Assembly (NCBI GenBank): GCA_038138145.1 | Contig: JAYQDD010000005.1 | Location: forward strand, 137,148-201,147 | Length of the DNA: 64,000 bases | Source of the DNA: UBA3537 sp038138145 | GTDB lineage: Bacteria; Bacteroidota; Bacteroidia; Flavobacteriales; Flavobacteriaceae | Direction of reading: 5' to 3' | In this document: one piece after another, positions 62,223-64,000 of the stretch | Position numbering within the stretch: the stretch's first letter is position 1 | How the letters are laid out: each line of letters opens with the position of its first letter | Notes under the pieces: model-generated | What the model saw: only the letters and a program-made list of their open reading frames with translations | Told to the model about the DNA's origin: nothing | Databases searched by the model: none | Position numbers and translations under genes: made by a program

Positions 62223-62780
62223 TTAAATTTTATCTACTTGCATATAGCTGAGTTCGAGTGGTGTTTTTCTTCCGAAAATCTTCACCATAACCTCAAGCTT
62301 ACGCTTTTCTTCATTTATTTTCTCTACAGAGCCATCAAAACCATTAAATGGTCCGTCGATAACTTTTACCGTTTCGCCAATAACAAATGGAATGGCAACG
62401 TTTTGATCCGCTTCAAGAGCCAATTCATCAACTTTACCGAGCATTCTATTGACTTCTGACTGACGTAGTGGCACAGGTTCTCCGCCTTTTGTTTCACCCA
62501 AAAATCCGATCACATTAGTAATGGATTTTATAATGTGTGGAATTTCTCCACTCAAATTGGCTTGAATCATGATGTACCCAGGAAAATATACTTTTTCTTT
62601 TTGTACTTTTTTTCCGTTACGAATTTGAATTACATTTTCTGTAGGCACAAGGACTTGATCTACAAAATTATCCAAACCTAAACGAGAAATTTCAGTCTCG
62701 ATGTAGGTTTTAATTTTGTTTTCTTGTCCGCTAACTGCACGAACAACATACCACTTTTTCTCTTCCTTTTGCTCTGACAT
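62223..62780 (-). CDS. nusG: Transcription termination/antitermination factor NusG
   Basis: 185 residues. NGN domain (about 8-115; KKWYVVRAVSGQENK, FPGYIMIQANL) and C-terminal KOW domain (about 130-185; GETVKVIDGPFNGFDGSV). It links RNA polymerase to Rho and to ribosomal S10. It follows secE by 9 bases, the near-universal order. Confidence 0.97.
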   Translation of the reverse strand: MSEQKEEKKWYVVRAVSGQENKIKTYIETEISRLGLDNFVDQVLVPTENVIQIRNGKKVQKEKVYFPGYIMIQANLSGEIPHIIKSITNVIGFLGETKGGEPVPLRQSEVNRMLGKVDELALEADQNVAIPFVIGETVKVIDGPFNGFDGSVEKINEEKRKLEVMVKIFGRKTPLELSYMQVDKI

Positions 62781-62789
62781 CAGTGTATA

Positions 62790-62975
62790 TTATTTAATCA
62801 AGTTAAAGTACGCTTCTACAACACGTGCAAAAACAGTGTCCACACCCCAAATTGCTAGTGAAAATATAATTGAGAATAACGCAACAAGGACGGTTAAGCT
62901 TTGCCCTTGCGACCATGTTGGCCAGCTAACGTTGTTTTTTAATTCTTCAAATGATTCTTTAATGTATTCTATCAT
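62790..62975 (-). CDS. secE: Preprotein translocase subunit SecE
   Basis: 61 residues, the short single-helix form. The amphipathic helix YIKESFEELKNNVSWPTWSQ is followed by one transmembrane segment (about 28-52). It is part of the SecYEG channel in the inner membrane. It lies between tRNA-Trp and nusG. Confidence 0.95.
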   Translation of the reverse strand: MIEYIKESFEELKNNVSWPTWSQGQSLTVLVALFSIIFSLAIWGVDTVFARVVEAYFNLIK

Positions 62976-63045
62976 TTTTACTATATTAATTCGAGTTGAT
63001 TTGGATTTTATTTAGCTTGTTAATGGTTGCACTTCTAGTAACTTG

Positions 63046-63118
63046 CACGGGTTGAGAGACTCGAACTCCCGACACCTGGTTTTGGAGACCAGTGCTCTAC
63101 CAACTGAGCTAAACCCGT
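63046..63118 (-). tRNA. tRNA-Trp (anticodon CCA)
   Basis: 73-nt cloverleaf with acceptor ACGGGTT/AACCCGT and discriminator G, D-arm GCTCAGTTGGTAGAGC, anticodon stem CTGGT/ACCAG around CTCCAAA (anticodon CCA), and T-arm GGGAGTTCGAGTCTCTC. Its place between tuf and secE is conserved in Bacteroidetes. Confidence 0.96.
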
Positions 63119-63130
63119 AAATACAAGTCA

Positions 63131-63157
63131 AGGTATCCTGAATTTTTCAGGACACCT
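63131..63157 (-). terminator. Hairpin between tuf and tRNA-Trp
   Basis: Stem of 12 bp in the minus transcript (AGGTGTCCTGAA / TTCAGGATACCT, one G-U pair) with a 3-base loop. It is not followed by a strong U-tract, so it may attenuate or process the tuf-tRNA-secE transcript. Confidence 0.55.
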
Positions 63158-63181
63158 TTACCCGTATTAATCTAACAATTA

Positions 63182-64000
63182 TTAGTCTAAAATCTCAGTT
63201 ACCTGACCTGCACCAACTGTTCTACCACCTTCACGGATTGCGAAACGTAGTCCAACATTCATGGCGATTGGTTGAATCAAATCAACCGTGATTGTCAAGT
63301 TATCTCCAGGCATTACCATTTCTACTCCAGAAGGCAATGCAATGTTTCCTGTAACATCTGTTGTACGCACATAAAACTGTGGACGGTAGTTGTTATGGAA
63401 CGGCGTGTGACGTCCACCTTCTTCTTTCTTAAGGATGTAAACCTCAGCTTTAAACTTAGCGTGTGGTGTTACAGATCCTGGCTTACAAATTACCATACCT
63501 CTAGAAATATCAGTTTTTTCGATACCTCTTAGAAGAATACCTGCGTTGTCTCCTGCCTCACCTCGGTCAAGGATCTGACGGAACATTTCGATACCCGTAA
63601 TCGTAGACGTTAATTTTTCTGCACCCATTCCGATGATCTCAACTGGGTCTCCAGTGTTTGCAATACCAGTTTCTATACGACCAGTTGCAACAGTACCACG
63701 ACCAGTAATAGAGAATACATCTTCAATTGGCATTAAGAAGTCTTTATCAACATCTCTTTTTGGTAATTCAATCCAAGTATCAACAGCTTCCATCAATTCC
63801 ATTACAGTATCAACCCACTTTTGCTCACCGTTAAGTGCACCTAAGGCAGAACCAGAAATTACAGGTCCATTGTCTCCATCGTACTCGTAGAAGTTCAATA
63901 GGTCTCTTACTTCCATATCAACAAGCTCTAAAAGCTCTTCATCGTCTACCATGTCTACTTTGTTAAGGAAGACAACAATTCTAGGAATACCTACCTGACG
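63182..64000 (-). CDS. tuf: Elongation factor Tu, C-terminal part (cut by the window end)
   Basis: 273 residues are in the window; the frame is open to the edge, and the N-terminal P-loop part lies outside. The G4 motif NKVD is visible 3 residues before a Met (VVFLNKVDM), and the G5 SGSALGALNG follows. Domain 2 (RGTVATGRIETG, GIEMF) and domain 3 (HTPFHNNYRPQFYVRTTDVTG, GLRFAIREGGRTVGAG) are complete. EF-Tu delivers aminoacyl-tRNA to the ribosome. It is upstream of tRNA-Trp and secE. Confidence 0.98.
   Translation of the reverse strand, partial: RQVGIPRIVVFLNKVDMVDDEELLELVDMEVRDLLNFYEYDGDNGPVISGSALGALNGEQKWVDTVMELMEAVDTWIELPKRDVDKDFLMPIEDVFSITGRGTVATGRIETGIANTGDPVEIIGMGAEKLTSTITGIEMFRQILDRGEAGDNAGILLRGIEKTDISRGMVICKPGSVTPHAKFKAEVYILKKEEGGRHTPFHNNYRPQFYVRTTDVTGNIALPSGVEMVMPGDNLTITVDLIQPIAMNVGLRFAIREGGRTVGAGQVTEILD

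Noticed and set aside
1..64000. CRISPR array or complete insertion sequence.
   Set aside because: No regularly spaced repeats and no transposase gene were found.

Overview
The window is chromosomal DNA from a member of the Bacteroidetes, most likely a marine-type Flavobacteriaceae. Evidence: low GC, a secreted protein with a type IX secretion (T9SS) sorting tail, Bacteroidetes-specific families (DUF4835, DUF6913, DUF3467, DUF5686/carboxypeptidase-like, YtxJ, FISUMP lipoprotein), -7 boxes of the form TAnnTTTG, almost no Shine-Dalgarno sequences, and the order tuf - tRNA-Trp - secE - nusG - rplKAJL - rpoBC - DUF3467.

Layout. (1) 1-4787: accessory DNA, probably one end of a genomic island inserted at the 3' end of tRNA-Arg(UCU). 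It carries a secreted hypothetical protein, a translationally coupled pair of Cys-rich small proteins behind an (AT)8-containing promoter, a FISUMP lipoprotein, a 574-base stretch without a gene but with strong hairpins, and a tyrosine recombinase. (2) 4788-5064: tRNA-Arg, tRNA-Pro, tRNA-Ser. (3) 5167-14000: a 7TM-HD phosphohydrolase, thiolase, NlpC/P60 hydrolase, a DUF2807 protein, a TPR protein and gyrA. (4) 14208-26816: clpC, hutH, a DUF6314 protein, a TlpA-like lipoprotein, ytxJ, clpB, smpB, a DUF5686 protein and pcm. (5) 26961-33852: a plus-strand run with a Gfo/Idh oxidoreductase, 3-hydroxybutyryl-CoA dehydrogenase, DUF1015, YggS, an exonuclease/GIY-YIG fusion, a K+ channel with a zinc ribbon, and miaA. 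(6) 33859-38775: a minus-strand group with a GT2, a YbbR/CdaR-like protein, coaE, and an RprX/RprY-like two-component pair. (7) 38876-49240: a large T9SS cargo protein, fabI, then the block bamD - rpoZ - coaBC - DUF4835 - recN, and DUF6913 - dapA. (8) 49273-50944: a 5'-nucleotidase split into two genes in inverted domain order. (9) 50945-51430: no assigned gene, but a palindromic repeat. (10) 51431-64000: the transcription/translation super-operon on the minus strand, ending inside tuf.

Most of the window is ordinary core genome. The stretches most worth a second look are the integrase-linked left end, especially the AT-repeat promoter at 1434-1466 and the structured gene-free stretch at 2941-3441; the exonuclease/GIY-YIG gene, which has no ATG near its expected start and seems to begin at ATT; and the REP-like palindromes near 51300. 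I found no CRISPR array, no complete transposon and no convincing defence system inside the window.
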